DNA of 64,000 nucleotides from Acephala macrosclerotiorum (taxonomy: Eukaryota > Ascomycota > Leotiomycetes > Helotiales > Mollisiaceae), in the NCBI GenBank assembly GCA_014904845.1, contig MU119349.1:62001-126000 (forward strand). Direction: 5' to 3'. The notes under the pieces are model-generated. The model was not told where the DNA came from, made no database searches, and saw only the letters and a program-made list of their open reading frames with translations. The position numbers were made by a program, and so were the translations under genes. How positions within the stretch are numbered: position 1 is the first letter of the stretch; each line of letters begins with the position of its first letter. Shown here one piece after another: positions 1-11,311 of the stretch.

Positions 1-210
1 TCTCGATAGACGGTCTCGTCTCAATAGACAATAGCATACTCGCAATAGCGTTTCCTGCATCGTCCTTTCGCACATGGTATAGGGGAACAGCAATAGCTCT
101 TCTTCTTGAAGGCGTTTAGGTGCGCGTACTGAAGGATAGAAAGTAACGATTGTCTTTTCAATTGCGTTGAGCATAGCAAACAGCAAAGGATACAATCTCC
201 TTACTTACTC

Positions 211-1206
211 TCATTTTCCCACCGGCCTTCTGATAACCTTAAACGTGGCTTCCAAGTCCTTCTCCTTTGGATCCTTCCATTTCAATTCTGGCAAGCTAAT
301 TTCGAAAACTTTCAACTTCCCCACTTGCAAGAGTTCGCTTAGGTATCTTGCTTCCTCAGCACCTGTCAGGTCTGTTCTCCACCAGATAATCCTCACCCAG
401 ACACGCTGAAGGTTCTTCATACTTCCTACAATCCGCCACATGCGTTCCCATCTTGAGAAGTCATTAGTTGGAGTCCCTTCACTGAAAAAGTGCGAGTAAT
501 TGAACCGGAGATCCAACTGTAGGCTTTGAATGGAGTCAAAGCGATGCGGTAGAATGCAAGTGGAGAAGGAGATCAGTGATTCCATGCAATCAAAGTCAAA
601 GGTGTTGCTAGTGTAGAGCACCTTGACTGCATCGATGTAACTGTATACGTGTGAATATTGATTCTGGGTAGCAAGAAGGAGAACTTACATTTTTCGACAT
701 GTTTGCAGCAATGGTATAATGCCATCGTGACTCCGTCCATTTGGCATACATACTCCATTTGGTAGTTTCGTCCCTCTGCATTTGAAGTCTCTGCAATCAT
801 CTTGGTTCCCTGCGCTATGATGGCTGCAAGTAGCATGTGCCAGCCCATTGGATCTCCTCACAATATGAAGAACGTTGTTGCCGATGACTTGTTCATAGAT
901 CAAAAGTAGAATCTCCTCAGGTAGTCTGAGCAAATGCGACTGTGCCTGATCCAACTCTTCATATTCAAGTAACGGTGGAGTGATAGCACCTTTCCGTCGA
1001 GCGAGGGGTACCGCCAAAGGAGGAGGCTGGTAGTTACTGGCTTTTTTAGGCTGAGATGGTGACCCAGAGAACTGACGGCGGATGTCTGCAACGCGATATG
1101 AGGATAAATGTTCTCTGTCGATTGGTTTTGAATGGCCGGTGAGCTTGTTTAGAGCACCGAAGATGAGAATTGACTTGAGGCTTCGAGGTTCTCGCTCTCG
1201 CAGCAT
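211..1206 (-). CDS. DUF7730/2EXR-like hypothetical protein
   Basis: Two exons, complement(211..640, 689..1206), joined over a 48-nt GT-AG intron; the spliced product is 315 aa. The junction restores a continuous reading frame (CRK-IYIDAVKVLY). Residues about 91-120 carry the 'LLRLPEEILLLIYEQVIG' segment typical of the very large fungal DUF7730/2EXR families: an F-box-like leucine-rich start followed by a conserved core with 'LLQTCRKIY' and 'TSNTFDF'. These families have no established biochemical role. The N-terminal 80 residues are basic and look disordered. No signal peptide or membrane segment is visible. Family placement is by recognition of these motifs; the exon structure is well supported by frame continuity. 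Confidence 0.8.
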
Positions 1207-1906
1207 CGTGTTCGGTGTCTGTGATAAAGATGTGAGGTATGGAGAGAAGATGTGCTCTATGAGGAGGCTTAAGAGTTTTTAAGACGCCAAGATACCCTTA
1301 AGTGAGGAAGTTGCTGAGACATTGTTGATGGATCAAAGCTCATTCCGTTTGTGAGGTATTAATCCCTCTTTTCCAGTCATCGGACGAATGTTATACCACT
1401 CAGCCCCTTGTTACGTGCAGGTACGAACTGGCCAATACAGATGCTGCGTCCGTAACTCGTAAGAAAACCCCTTTCGGTGTTGTGACCCGAGAAGAACTGA
1501 AGAGCGCTATAACACTCCAGATTAAGATCAAGCTGGATGCTCAAAGTTCGCAAATGATCTACTTTGCTTTGCCAATCAGGCCAGTCTGCATATGCGAAGT
1601 GCAGGGTAGTCTCTGGTCACTGGACACACAGGAAAGAGCAGAGAGGCTGAGAATCGCGTTGGAATGAGATGAGAGTCTAGGCACCGCTCTTGGCGTATAA
1701 TTGACCTTTGAAGACCTTGACTAAGGTGGTTAATCAGTACTAACAAGAATTGTAATCAGTCGGTCCCGACGATGTCGATGTGAGGTCGAGGTCTTCATTC
1801 TTGCCCTGACAAGCGACTGCTCACTGAAATGTGGGGCTGACTTGACCGCATCCGAATTGGGAAATCATCTTGCATCTGCCATCATCAACACGATGATAGA
1901 ACCACG
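1207..1906. other. Intergenic, shared 5' region
   Basis: No coding signal that I can support. It lies between two divergent genes (211-1206 on minus, 1907-3346 on plus) and so must hold both promoters. No clear TATA box or repeat was seen. Confidence 0.6.
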
Positions 1907-3346
1907 ATGAAGAAGACGTTACTGCTTTGCTTTATTCATGGCTTCAAGGTACTCAATCTCTCTGTCTAGATAATCTTTATACTAATAGGCTTCACAGGGA
2001 GGAGATGACACCTTTGGTGGCTTTCCAGAGCACCTGCGAGCTCTGGTCAGTCATGCGCTCCCCCAAGTCGAAGTGCGGGCAATAGTATATCCAAAGTTCG
2101 AGACTCGAGGAGATCTCGCAGAATGTGTGTCAAGATTCAGGGACTGGTATATTGTCCTTAGCTATTATGCCATGAGATACTGATGCTGCTAGGCTTCTCG
2201 AGAAAGTCATTGATATCGAGGTGGAACGTCATACTCCGAGTCCCACAGTCGACCCCTCTGTCCACACAATACTCATCGGTCATTCAATGGGTGGAATAGT
2301 GGCCGCAGATACCATTCTAGCCCTCACGTCTGACCAGGCAGTTTCCTCTTCTCGACCATCCTCCTCTCGCTCCGCCTCGAAATCCGAAGACCAGGGAAAA
2401 GCTCCCGAACCTGCCAAACCAGAACTCAACACCCTCATGTTCCCCTACATCCGCGGCGTCCTCGCTTTCGATACACCATACCTAGGAATAAGTCCTGGTG
2501 TCGTCGCCCATGGCGCAGAAGGCCACTATAATGCTGCCTCCTCCCTTCTCACAGACCTCAGTGGACTCTCAAGCGCTATCTGGGGAACCAAAGCCGGTTC
2601 AGATGCCGAAGTCAGAGAAAAGAAGCCTATAGCGGCTTTGCCAGCTCCGCCAGCGAAAGAAGCAACACCTAGTTCCTGGGGGAAATGGGGGAAGATAGCA
2701 GCTATAGCTGGGACTGGACTTGCTGTTGCAGCAGGAGGAACAGCTGCGTATCTGAATCGAGAACAGATTGGGCAGGGTTGGAGTTGGGTTGGATCACATC
2801 TGGAATTCGTCGGGTGTCTCGCCAGGCCCGAAGAACTCAAGAAACGAGTACACAGGATGGTGGAGTTGAACAAGGAACTTGGAACAGGATGGGGAAATTT
2901 GTACACGAGATTAGGGCATAAGGCCGTTAGCAAGACCGATGGGACAACGTTGGTGGGGAGTGTGATTGGGAACACAAGAACATTTTGCAATTTGCCGCTG
3001 GGGAAGAGTGATGCGAGGCCGTTTTGGCAGGAGGCGATTAATGATGCTGCTGGGGATGAGACGGCGGCACATATGAGTGAGTCTTCTCCTTATTGCTTTT
3101 CAACAGATTTACTGCTCCTCCACTCTTTCTTCAACCACCAAAGGCTAGGATACTAATGATTTGGCAGCAATGTTCTACCCAAAAGACAATCCAGGATACT
3201 ACGCCCTATCAGAGCAAGCAAAGGCACTGATCGTGCAATGGACGATAGACGAATGGTACGAATCCAGTACAGAAGAAACAGTACAATTCGCCATTGAGAA
3301 CGAGAACGAGATCGAGAATGAGGATGAGAACAAGATGGAATTATAG
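1907..3346 (+). CDS. Alpha/beta hydrolase (DUF676/lipase-like)
   Basis: Four exons, join(1907..1948, 1998..2146, 2193..3076, 3168..3346), 417 aa. The first exon encodes only 14 residues ending in 'CFIHGFK', and exon 2 completes the oxyanion-type HG segment. The nucleophile elbow GHSMGG lies near residue 95 (Ser95), which is characteristic of serine lipases and esterases with the alpha/beta hydrolase fold. A Ser-rich insertion follows the elbow, and a hydrophobic stretch (IAAIAGTGLAVAAGG, about residue 230) may be a membrane anchor. The conserved 'MFYPKDNPGYY' segment is created across intron 3, supporting that splice. The C-terminus is a Glu/Asn repeat. Substrate unknown; related fungal proteins are annotated as DUF676 serine esterases. 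Confidence 0.8.
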
Positions 3347-4183
3347 ACGAGCTGGGTCAAGTCGGGCAGGTTATGCGGCGTTTCGGTTTGGATTGGAGGC
3401 ACATGTCAAGGCGTGGAGATACCAGGGATATTGGGATACGAATCACTATGACAGGAATACCATCTTTGCGTTAAATCACCCCTGTTTATCAATGTCTTGC
3501 TTGAGACATCATGGGGATCGTATGAAAGGTCTGGATTTTCTCCCTTGATTGTCTTCCGACTATGCCTACCTTTCAAGGGACAAGTGTACCATAATTCCTT
3601 CCTCTCTGCAAACTTTGGTTACACATCGAACCTCTACATCACGCTCCCCTCTTTCAGATATTAAGCTAGATGACTTGGCTAGAACTTGGAAGCCGCGTCC
3701 AATTTTCTCCTCGGAGCAGTAGAAGCTTGCGCTCCGTTGGCCGGATCTCAATCTCGTCACTGATGCCAAGACTGATGCCAAGACTGATGTCAATATCGGT
3801 ACTCGTTCAAGAGTTTTGTTGCACATCACTAGCGGGCAGATAAATCTTGCTGGCCAATTAAAAGAGGCTTCGTTTCCCGGCCAGAGACTTGTCAAGTGTA
3901 GGTGAAGACGGATCTGGATTAGCGGGCAGGAAGTTCGAACTGCGTACCCGTTTATCCTTGAGCGGTGATGGGACTTTGAACAGGCAGAAAGTTTTATTTC
4001 GCTTCCCGTAATGGGATGAATGTTCTTGAGACTCGAGTATGACCTAGCAGGAAGTTTTAAATTTCCTACCCACCAGGAAAAAGAGACCTCGCCTTCTCAA
4101 CCACACACTTTTTCACATTCAATGCGTTCTATTTTTTCCGCAGATATCATATCATTACATCATTACTCTCCCAATCCCAAACC
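3347..4183. other. Intergenic between convergent genes
   Basis: No supportable gene. It holds the 3' ends of the hydrolase gene and the metalloreductase gene. A short tandem repeat sits at 3759-3794. Confidence 0.6.
3759..3794. repeat. 12-bp tandem repeat, three copies
   Basis: Two perfect copies of ACTGATGCCAAG are followed by a diverged third copy (ACTGATGTCAAT). Non-coding context. Confidence 0.8.
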
Positions 4184-6214
4184 TCAAAAACAATACTCCT
4201 CAACATGTAAAAATATCCCCTGCGCCCCCGTTCCCTTGTGCACCGCCCTCTCATCACTAAGTCTCACAACACTATTCCTCGTGCTAGCTACTAAACTCTT
4301 TCCTCCACAAACAGCTACACATGTTTCTCCCCCTGTTACTTCCACAGGCTTTCTAATGAAAGCTGCGATGTTAGGACGGGAGAAGGAGTATACGATCTGG
4401 CGTGAGGGAGGAGAGCTAGAGGATGCGCAACAGGCGGAGGGGAGACCGGAGGGGTTGTTGCAGCAGCATCCTGATTTTGAGGCGGTTTGTGTGGGTGCGG
4501 AAGTAGTGTTTGAGGATGCTGCGGAGGATGGGGAGCGAGATTTTACGAGTACGGTTGGCTCGGAGGAGGATTTCTTCTCGTCGAGTGGGGGTTCTTCTTT
4601 AATGGTGCCTGCTTCGACTGTTTTTGAGTCTTCACTGCCTTTGCTGTGAAGTGAGCTTGCGTCGGAGGTGATTGCTATCTCGACTTCGAGTTCGACGCCT
4701 CGTGCTTCGGCGAGGGAAAGAGCTTTCGTGAGGCGTTCGATGTAGTATTCGATGTGTGGTTTGTCTCGAGCCATGAGGAGGAAATGGATTCGCTGGGTGC
4801 AGATGGTTGTCGTGGTGCTTAAGAGACTTTCTAGGATGGGGAGGGTGAATGAAGCTCCTGTTGACGCGGAGATGAGAATCAGTGTCTCGAATGCTTCCCA
4901 TGCTGGTGGTGCGCCGTAGGGTCCAGCGATGAAACCTGTTAGTGTGTTGTTTGATAGTCCTTGATGTTTGATGGCGAAGTTATGCATTCGTTTTGATATG
5001 CCTTTGTGTTTTCGGACGGCGAGTTGGATTTCGTTGCAGTGGCATTTGCTGAATGTATCGCAGGGACTGGCGATTGTGAAGGGGTGGGATTCGAGGGGTC
5101 CGAGACGTGGGAGCCAGAGGTATAAGTGTTGACCTGGCTTCCAGGATAGGTGGACGTCCTTGATAGTGAGGACTGTGAGATCGTTGCTGATTGCTTGGAG
5201 CTCGATTCCGTGGCCGATTTTTTGTCCTTTGCTACAGGATTTCGTGGCTTTAACACGGAGATTCTTGTACACGAGTAGGATGCCTCGCGAGATCCAGTCG
5301 AAGGATGCAGCGGTGACTGCAAACCAGATGTTATATCGTGCGTATGCTGGGACATGGACATAAAGAAGCCAGAGGAAGACTGCTGCTGCTGCAATGTGCT
5401 GCATGACGAAGAACTCATAGGCTATTCGGCGCATGGGAGACAGTGAAGTGATGAAGGTCCATACGAGGACTGCCCAAGCTCCCATACCATATTTCACCAT
5501 AGGCATCATGGAAAGTTCAAGCTTGACGAAATCTGCTCGCACCCATTCTCTCAAGAAGAAGGAGCCATGTATGGTGACGGTGACCAGGAGCGTCCGCGAT
5601 ACCCATCGATGCAGCCAGTTTATTCGTTCATGAGAACTTCCGATGATCAACCCGATGACGCTCGACTTTGATGCCAGAAGATAAATCAAGGGGACCTGGG
5701 TCACCGAAATCCATGCTCCTCTGAATCCAACTCGTTCCCAGTAATAAGCGTCGTGCACAAATGCTTTGTAAAACATCATGTATGCGATCACAGCCCAGTA
5801 ACAGGCGATAATAATCACCTTTCCTGCTGAAGGAGGACTCAACCATGATAGCCATCCGCCAAAGTGAAGTTGTGGATAGCTGGTTTCGCGCACCACAGCC
5901 GTTGCTGTGGCATAAATCTGCATAGAAACATTGTTGACTCTTGTTGGGTATGCTGTCGATTTCCTTGTCCGACATATCCTTAATCTGTACAGAGTTGTCA
6001 GATACGTCTTTGAGAATCGTAAGTGAATATAAAGTGGGATTAATCACCTGCTCCAAGTCTGATAATAATCCACTCCTCTGAGTAAAAGAATAAATCCTAA
6101 TATGCCGGCAATGATATACCAATAGTCCTCAGCGTACGCCTGGTTGACAGGCCGAAACATGAAATCGGACGAACTGTCCATTCCCCCACTCATATCCATG
6201 CTGCTCATGTCCAT
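4184..6214 (-). CDS. Ferric/metal reductase transmembrane component (FRE family)
   Basis: Two exons, complement(4184..5984, 6048..6214), 655 aa. The start at 6214 gives a Met/Ser/Asp-rich N-terminus followed by a first membrane helix (about residues 35-48). The ferric-reductase core has the paired haem histidines H181/H195 and H252/H266, each 14 residues apart, as expected for the bis-haem FRE/NOX fold. A cytosolic FAD-binding HPFTIAS motif and an NADPH-binding GPYG motif follow. A Ser/Cys-rich insert (CCCNN...CC) lies before the final NADPH-binding strand. The enzyme moves electrons from NADPH across the plasma membrane to reduce Fe(III) or Cu(II) before uptake. It is divergent from the Bim1-like gene at 7345, suggesting shared metal control. 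The exact metal is not determined by sequence. Confidence 0.92.
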
Positions 6215-7344
6215 CTTGAAGGCTTATTCGAGGTCGTCTTGAAAGTGATAATAGAATAGAGGGTGTTTAACACCCAGAGTATCTCAGCGCATTCCTTCAA
6301 ATCAAGAGTCGACTTTGTGTGAAGTTCACAATTCGATGTACAAAGGTAAGATATTTCCGGATGACGAAGGAAGCAATCAGAGATAACCAGAGTGGCGGGG
6401 TACCGTATGCGGGAGGCAGCCCGCGGTTCTGGCTTTCTTCTTCGTGATTGACTGGACTTGAGCAAGATAATTATCAGCACCGTCAAGGCAGGAAGGACAT
6501 TTCCGCAAAGCAGTCAGACTTTTCGGTCAGTCCCTCTTTCTCGAGTCTCGCTCTCGTTGATCGCGGCTTCCTCTGCAGTTGTGTGGACCTTGCTGTTCTT
6601 GGCACCAGCCACAAAGTGCTCAAACGCTCTCAAAGGGGAGGGCAAATAGTGTGGCGAGCCAATGAGCGGGCCGGATTGTGGGACGCGCAGGGGTCAAGCG
6701 AGTGCAGCCACGACTCAGAACACTTGAGGGTATCAACGTGACATGAAAAGATCAGACTTGAATTCACAGTCCATCGGAGTATTCATGGGCTAAATTGCCA
6801 TCGCAGAGTTCGTCTCGGCTAAGTGACAGATGTTTGAGAAGAATTCACTTACTAGGGACGAACTTCGACCTAAGTTGGAACATTTATATCTTCACAGACA
6901 TCAACGCAAATTCAAACACTCAAGTAAGCAAAAGGATGAAAGCAAGCCACCCAGAATGAACACACCAGTTCATACCGCTGAGATACACCACTGCTATGCA
7001 AACTTAATCTGCTCATGCGGCAGAACCCCATAATCCCTCCGCTGGGGTCTGCATCCAGGGCTCACTCTCGGAAGTGGCACCTCTTTCGCACCTATAGATA
7101 AAGCTTCTCGATTGTGGCCGAAGCTTATCAGATATTTGCCAAGACGGTAGACTCGGAGACTGTGCTCCATGCATGCAGTCCATCAGGGGCGAGGGTAAGC
7201 TGCTGTCGGTTTATTATTTTCCTCGTCCTCGCGCTCTTTCCATTTCTTGAACTCCAGCCTCGTTCCTGCCTCAAATTCACTACCTCACATCTTCGTCCAT
7301 TGAAACCTCGCACATCATCAGCTTCCTCAATATTCAAATTCAAG
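6215..7344. promoter_or_regulatory. Divergent promoter region, reductase / Bim1-like gene
   Basis: No gene is supported here. It separates two divergent metal-related genes. GATAATTATC at 6466-6475 is a back-to-back pair of GATAA cores, about 250 bp upstream of the reductase start. TTATCAGAT at 7125-7133 is the reverse complement of ATCWGATAA, the consensus reported for fungal iron-responsive GATA repressors (SreA/SRE), 212 bp upstream of the Bim1-like start. Function is inferred only from motif and context. Confidence 0.5.
7125..7133 (-). promoter_or_regulatory. SreA-type iron GATA motif (ATCWGATAA)
   Basis: Exact match on the minus strand. About one chance match is expected in 64 kb, so its position in this particular promoter is suggestive, not proof. 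Confidence 0.4.
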
Positions 7345-8169
7345 ATGCCTTCCTTCAAGAATCTCGCCCTCCTCTTCCTTGCGGCACAATCCACAACCGC
7401 CCATTTCCTCCTCCACTACCCCGCGACAATTGGTTTCTCGGACGATGATGAGGGAACCGCGCCATGTGGTTCATTCACCGTTGACTTCTCCTCTGATAAC
7501 ATCACCAATTTCCACGTTGACAGCGATGTCATTGCCGTTGTAAGTTCCGCCATGCCAACAAATTCATTTCGATTGCTAAGATTCGCAGGAATCCACCCAC
7601 CCAGCAGCAGTCTGGCTCTTCCGCGCAACTCTTGATACCACCGCCTCTGGCAACTGGACCGATTTACTCCCTGCCGTCTCGCAAGACAGTCTAGGCGCGT
7701 TCTGCGAAAAGAATATCGTGGTTCCTTCTTCCTGGGCCGGACAACGAGGTGTCATTAGCGTTGTTCAAGATGCTACTGATGGGCTTTTGTATCAGGTAAT
7801 TGCTCCTCAATCCTCCTTTCCATTTTCTGTCCAACTCCTTCCCTCTTCAACGTCTTCCGAAATTCCTAGCCATGAATCCAAACTAATGCTCCAAAGTGTG
7901 CAGCAGTAAACTTCGTCTCTGGCTCCTCAAACTCCACCCCCTCATCATGTACCAACGTCACCGGCCTCACAGCAACGTTTACCCAAGCCTCTGCTCTCTC
8001 ATCCATCCCCGCCTCTGCTACAGGTTCTGCTACTAGCACCGCCGCAACAGGAACCGGTACTGGAAAGTCAGCCGCTGGTGCGTTGAGACCAGTTGAGTAT
8101 GGCGCATTCGGTGCTCTGAGCTGGGTTGTGGTTGTTGGTGGTGCTACGGTCTTGGTTGCTTTGTTGTAG
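7345..8169 (+). CDS. Bim1/X325-family GPI-anchored copper protein
   Basis: Three exons, join(7345..7539, 7589..7795, 7897..8169), 224 aa. A signal peptide (residues 1-19) precedes His20, so the mature protein would begin with histidine, as in the LPMO-like X325/Bim1 copper-acquisition family. Conserved features include HYPATIGF, an Asp/Glu patch, PCGSF and later cysteines (FCEKN, QCAAVNF). A Ser/Thr/Ala-rich linker and a C-terminal hydrophobic tail (SWVVVVGGATVLVALL) fit a GPI-anchor signal. Known members bind Cu(II) through the N-terminal His brace, and Cryptococcus Bim1 helps copper import. The neighbouring divergent metalloreductase fits that role. An upstream in-frame extension exists but would bury the signal peptide, so the ATG at 7345 is preferred. 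Confidence 0.88.
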
Positions 8170-9071
8170 TTTGGAGGAGGGCATGCTTTTCTGGGCAAAA
8201 TACTAGGTCTGGGGTTGAGAATACCGAAATGAGTCTCGGGAAAGGCCGAGGGTCGTACAGTAGATGTGTAGGCTATTGGCCATTAGCTGGCATGCCAAAA
8301 ATTCGAGATTTTGATAGAGAAAAATAACTCAATGATACCTTCTCATTCCTCTTCCTGTGGTTGACATGGCACACAGGACGTTCGGCGCTTCGTATTGGGA
8401 AGTCCCAAGCACAAACTTCACCTCAGCTACAATCCTCTCTCGGCAGCTGCAAGTTATGAATGCTACTTGGCCCAAACCCCCCTTAACAATTTCTCTTTCC
8501 TGTCTGCGGGGAAGATGGACAAGCCATTGACATCGAAGTTACCGAACAAAGTAGTACAAATCAAGTCCAGGAATTCCATGGATACATCGCAGATGAGGTA
8601 GACCCGAAGTGCTGTAGTTGGCAGTCAGCATTGAAATAAGATGAGACTCGTGTTTCTCGAACATCTTGGTCTGAAAGGAGGCGATCCATGCCGATTGCCG
8701 TTTCTAAGAACGTCCTGATTTAGCGTCGACACTGAGACTCATGAAAATCCCTTTCGGAGTCCTATCCCCTCATAACCTTATCTCTCTCAGAAAACGATGA
8801 AGTCTTGTCGTTTGGATTTGGAAAACTCTCTAAGGCCTTTGCATTGATTGTTCTTCTAAAGCCGTGACCTGAATGACCATGGGTTATCTTGACTTCTTCG
8901 ACGACTCCCTGAATCTCCTAATTTGAGAAGTTCGCCAGAAGGACTCAGCTCCTAATATTATTTCGAAGCACTTATGCGATCGAATCGACGTGGGAAATTA
9001 AGACGTATTGAGGACATGAGGCAGCTTCGAAGGACGATGAAATTCTCCAACGCGTAAGGACGAGCGAGCAA
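8170..9071. other. Intergenic, no gene seen
   Basis: Only short open frames without codon or motif support. It ends at the transposon target site. Confidence 0.6.
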
Positions 9072-9073
9072 TA
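9072..9073. repeat. TA target-site duplication, left
   Basis: TA immediately outside the left inverted repeat, matched by TA at 11310-11311. Confidence 0.8.
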
Positions 9074-9096
9074 CCCGACTTCCCCTGTCAATGCAC
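9074..9096 (+). repeat. Left terminal inverted repeat
   Basis: Starts CCCGACTTCCCC and ends AATGCAC. It pairs with 11286-11309 apart from one inserted C and one A/G difference. Confidence 0.88.
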
Positions 9097-9239
9097 ACCC
9101 ACCGTCAATGCACACCTCACCAATTTAATTGCCCCCAACATAGAAAAATTATAATTTAACAACGCTCTTATAAAAAGTCTTAAAACTTAAAACATATTAT
9201 CGCGCATGATATTTGATTTATTTGCATCAATCACAATCT

Positions 9240-11217
9240 CTAATTTCTATGGCGTTCTGGCAAAATAATTTTCCGACCTCTCCTAGTCACATGCTCCACT
9301 ACCTCTTTTTCGACACCCACTTGTGCCACCTCAACCTCTTCCAATGACCCTAAACTCTGCAATATCGTGCTTCCAAGCTTCAATATTATAATCTTAGACG
9401 GTTTGGCCTTTTTAGCAGCTCCTTGGGCCTTATTCTGGGCCTTTTTAGCTACTCGAGCAGTCTCATTTTCTTGTTTTTTGAGCTCTGCTTTTACCTGTCG
9501 GTCCACCTCTTTTTGCTCTGCTTTCTTGATCCTCTCAGCTTCTTTCTCTTTCGCAATTAAAGCTTTCTTCACCTGTCTATCGATCTCAGCTTACTTTTTC
9601 TTAGCTTCTTTCTCATCCTTTTCCCTCTAAGCCGCAGCGTCCTTCTGGTTCTGGTAGTCCTTAGCTGCCTTGATCTCTGGGCCTGACCACCATTGCGCTC
9701 CACCATCCGGCACTTCACCAAGTAAATTGAGTTTCTTACTTCTCTGTCTTTTCTTCCTTTCAATCTCTAGAGCGTTTTTCAAGCCTGCTGCTCTAAATTG
9801 AGCAATCTCGCGCTCTGCAGCTGACTGCTCAACCGATTTAAAGAGCTTTCTCAGCATTTGCTTAAAAGGGTTCTTTTGGAAAGCTTGCTTGAAATGACGA
9901 AGTAATTTAGCAGTATGAGGCGTTTTCGGCTCGTTCGAAAGAGTGGTTTCATTCTCCGCAGGGGCCAGAGGTTGAAGTTTTAGTGCATTTAGCACTATAG
10001 AAGGATTGAATAGTGCAATGCCAGTCTTAGCCCACGCAGACAAGATGTTTTCTTTAGTCAATGCTAAAGTTTAAGCCTCTTTAAAAAGACCGTAAAACAA
10101 TCTCTTAGACATACCACAATATCCATCACTTTTATGTAAAAGCGAGCTAATAAGCTTGGAATATTGTGTAGAAAGAGGAAGGAAAGCACCCACATCACAA
10201 AGCTGCAATCTGTGAGTGCTATGAGGGGGCAAGATTAAGACACAAATCTTAAGCTTGTCACATGCTTCCAAAAACGCCATATTTACATGGCTAGAATGGC
10301 CATCCACAATCAAGAGCCTCTTTCCTCTTCCAGCCTTAGCTCGAGTATGTGGATCAAACACTTGAGTCAAGTAGGCCAGACCAAACTCATTGCTAGACCA
10401 ACCATTGGTTGAAGAAGTGAAGTAAATGTCCTCTTCTCCCACATCATCAGTCCATGTGTCTTGTAGAGAACCGGTCTTCCCTTTATAGATCAAGGCAGGA
10501 AAAAGAGAAGTACCATTCGCGCAAATGGTAGCCAGCAAGCTAATGAACTCCCTCGAACCGTTTTGCCTCGCAGACCTTATTTTCCCACTATCATATGCTT
10601 CTTTGGTCATAATGCGTTTGACAGCTTGACACATCCCAATCAAGAACTCTTTCTTATCCCAGTTGTATATGTTCTCCGGCAAAATGTTGTGTTTTTCGAC
10701 TTTATCTTCGTACTAAGTAGAGTAGAGAAACAATTAGCTTGAAATACTAAAAAATCACATCTTCACCAAATATTTATAAAAAAAAGTTACTTACTAGCTT
10801 AAAGAACTCAGCAATCATTGGTCCATATTCTGCTTTAACCCGCAGATTATCAATGTTTCGCAGATATTTCGATTTGAGTCGATTTTTGTGTCGAGCAACA
10901 AACCGGGCCGTCCAGTTCTTATGAACCTCTCTTCCAATGATTTCCCCTGCTAAATTGGTGACAACCTGACTTGTGGGAGGCAAGCCACGGACCGTAAGCT
11001 TATTTATTTGAACGATCAAAGCTTCTTCTTGAGCCCTTGAGAGTAGAGCATAGTAAAGGTAGGTCGCTTTTCGCCTCGAGACGGTTTTGCCTAAATGGCG
11101 GCGCATGAGAGTAGTACGGATCAATTTATGCTTTTCAGCTATTTGAGAATAATTAGGAACTAATTCTCTATCACATTCCGCAAGAGCGGCTTCCATTGAG
11201 GCAACGTCGACAGCCAT
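9240..11217 (-). pseudogene. pogo-like transposase, inactivated
   Basis: The frame starts at 11217 and is interrupted by an 82-nt intron (10713-10794) whose removal gives the expected 'FFKLYEDKVEKHN' continuation. The N-terminal part carries Psq/CENP-B-type helix-turn-helix regions. The DDE_1 region shows 'NIYNWD', 'LIVDGHSSH' and 'LQLCDVGAF', with the catalytic aspartates kept. Three in-frame stops break the frame: TAA at 10071-10073, TAG at 9627-9629 and TAA at 9591-9593. The reading frame continues beyond each, with a Lys/Glu/Ala-rich coiled-coil C-terminus ending at 9240. All three stops can be explained by C-to-T change in a CpA context (CAA or CAG to TAA or TAG), the signature of repeat-induced point mutation. 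The element is therefore non-autonomous now. Confidence 0.88.
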
Positions 11218-11285
11218 TTTAATTTTTTAAAAAGAGCGAGTTGGTGATTTTTACGAAAAAATTTTGGTGTGCATTTGGTGGGACC

Positions 11286-11309
11286 GTGCACTGACAGGGG
11301 GAAGTCGGG
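11286..11309 (-). repeat. Right terminal inverted repeat
   Basis: Reverse complement begins CCCGACTTCCCCC and ends AGTGCAC, matching the left end. Confidence 0.88.
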
Positions 11310-11311
11310 TA
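11310..11311. repeat. TA target-site duplication, right
   Basis: TA immediately outside the right inverted repeat, matched by TA at 9072-9073. Confidence 0.8.

Larger units (their letters stand above)
9074..11309 (-). mobile_element. pogo-type (Tc1/mariner superfamily) DNA transposon, degraded
   Basis: A 2236-bp element bounded by imperfect inverted repeats starting CCCGACTTCCCC (9074-9096 and 11286-11309), flanked on both sides by TA (9072-9073, 11310-11311), the target duplication of this superfamily. A transposase with helix-turn-helix and DDE_1-like regions fills the minus strand. Left-end subterminal direct repeats of GTCAATGCACACC occur at 9087-9099 and 9104-9116. The ends look complete, but the transposase reading frame has three premature stops. 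Confidence 0.9.

Noticed and set aside
3566..3895. 109-codon minus frame with a Leu/Ser/Val/Ala repeat
   Set aside because: The repeat comes from the 12-bp tandem DNA repeat; no domain or supporting context.
4020..4649. 209-codon plus frame opposite the reductase C-terminus
   Set aside because: Antisense shadow of the well-supported reductase gene.
7114..7344. Upstream in-frame extension of the Bim1-like protein
   Set aside because: It begins without an ATG and would bury the signal peptide and the N-terminal histidine needed for copper binding.
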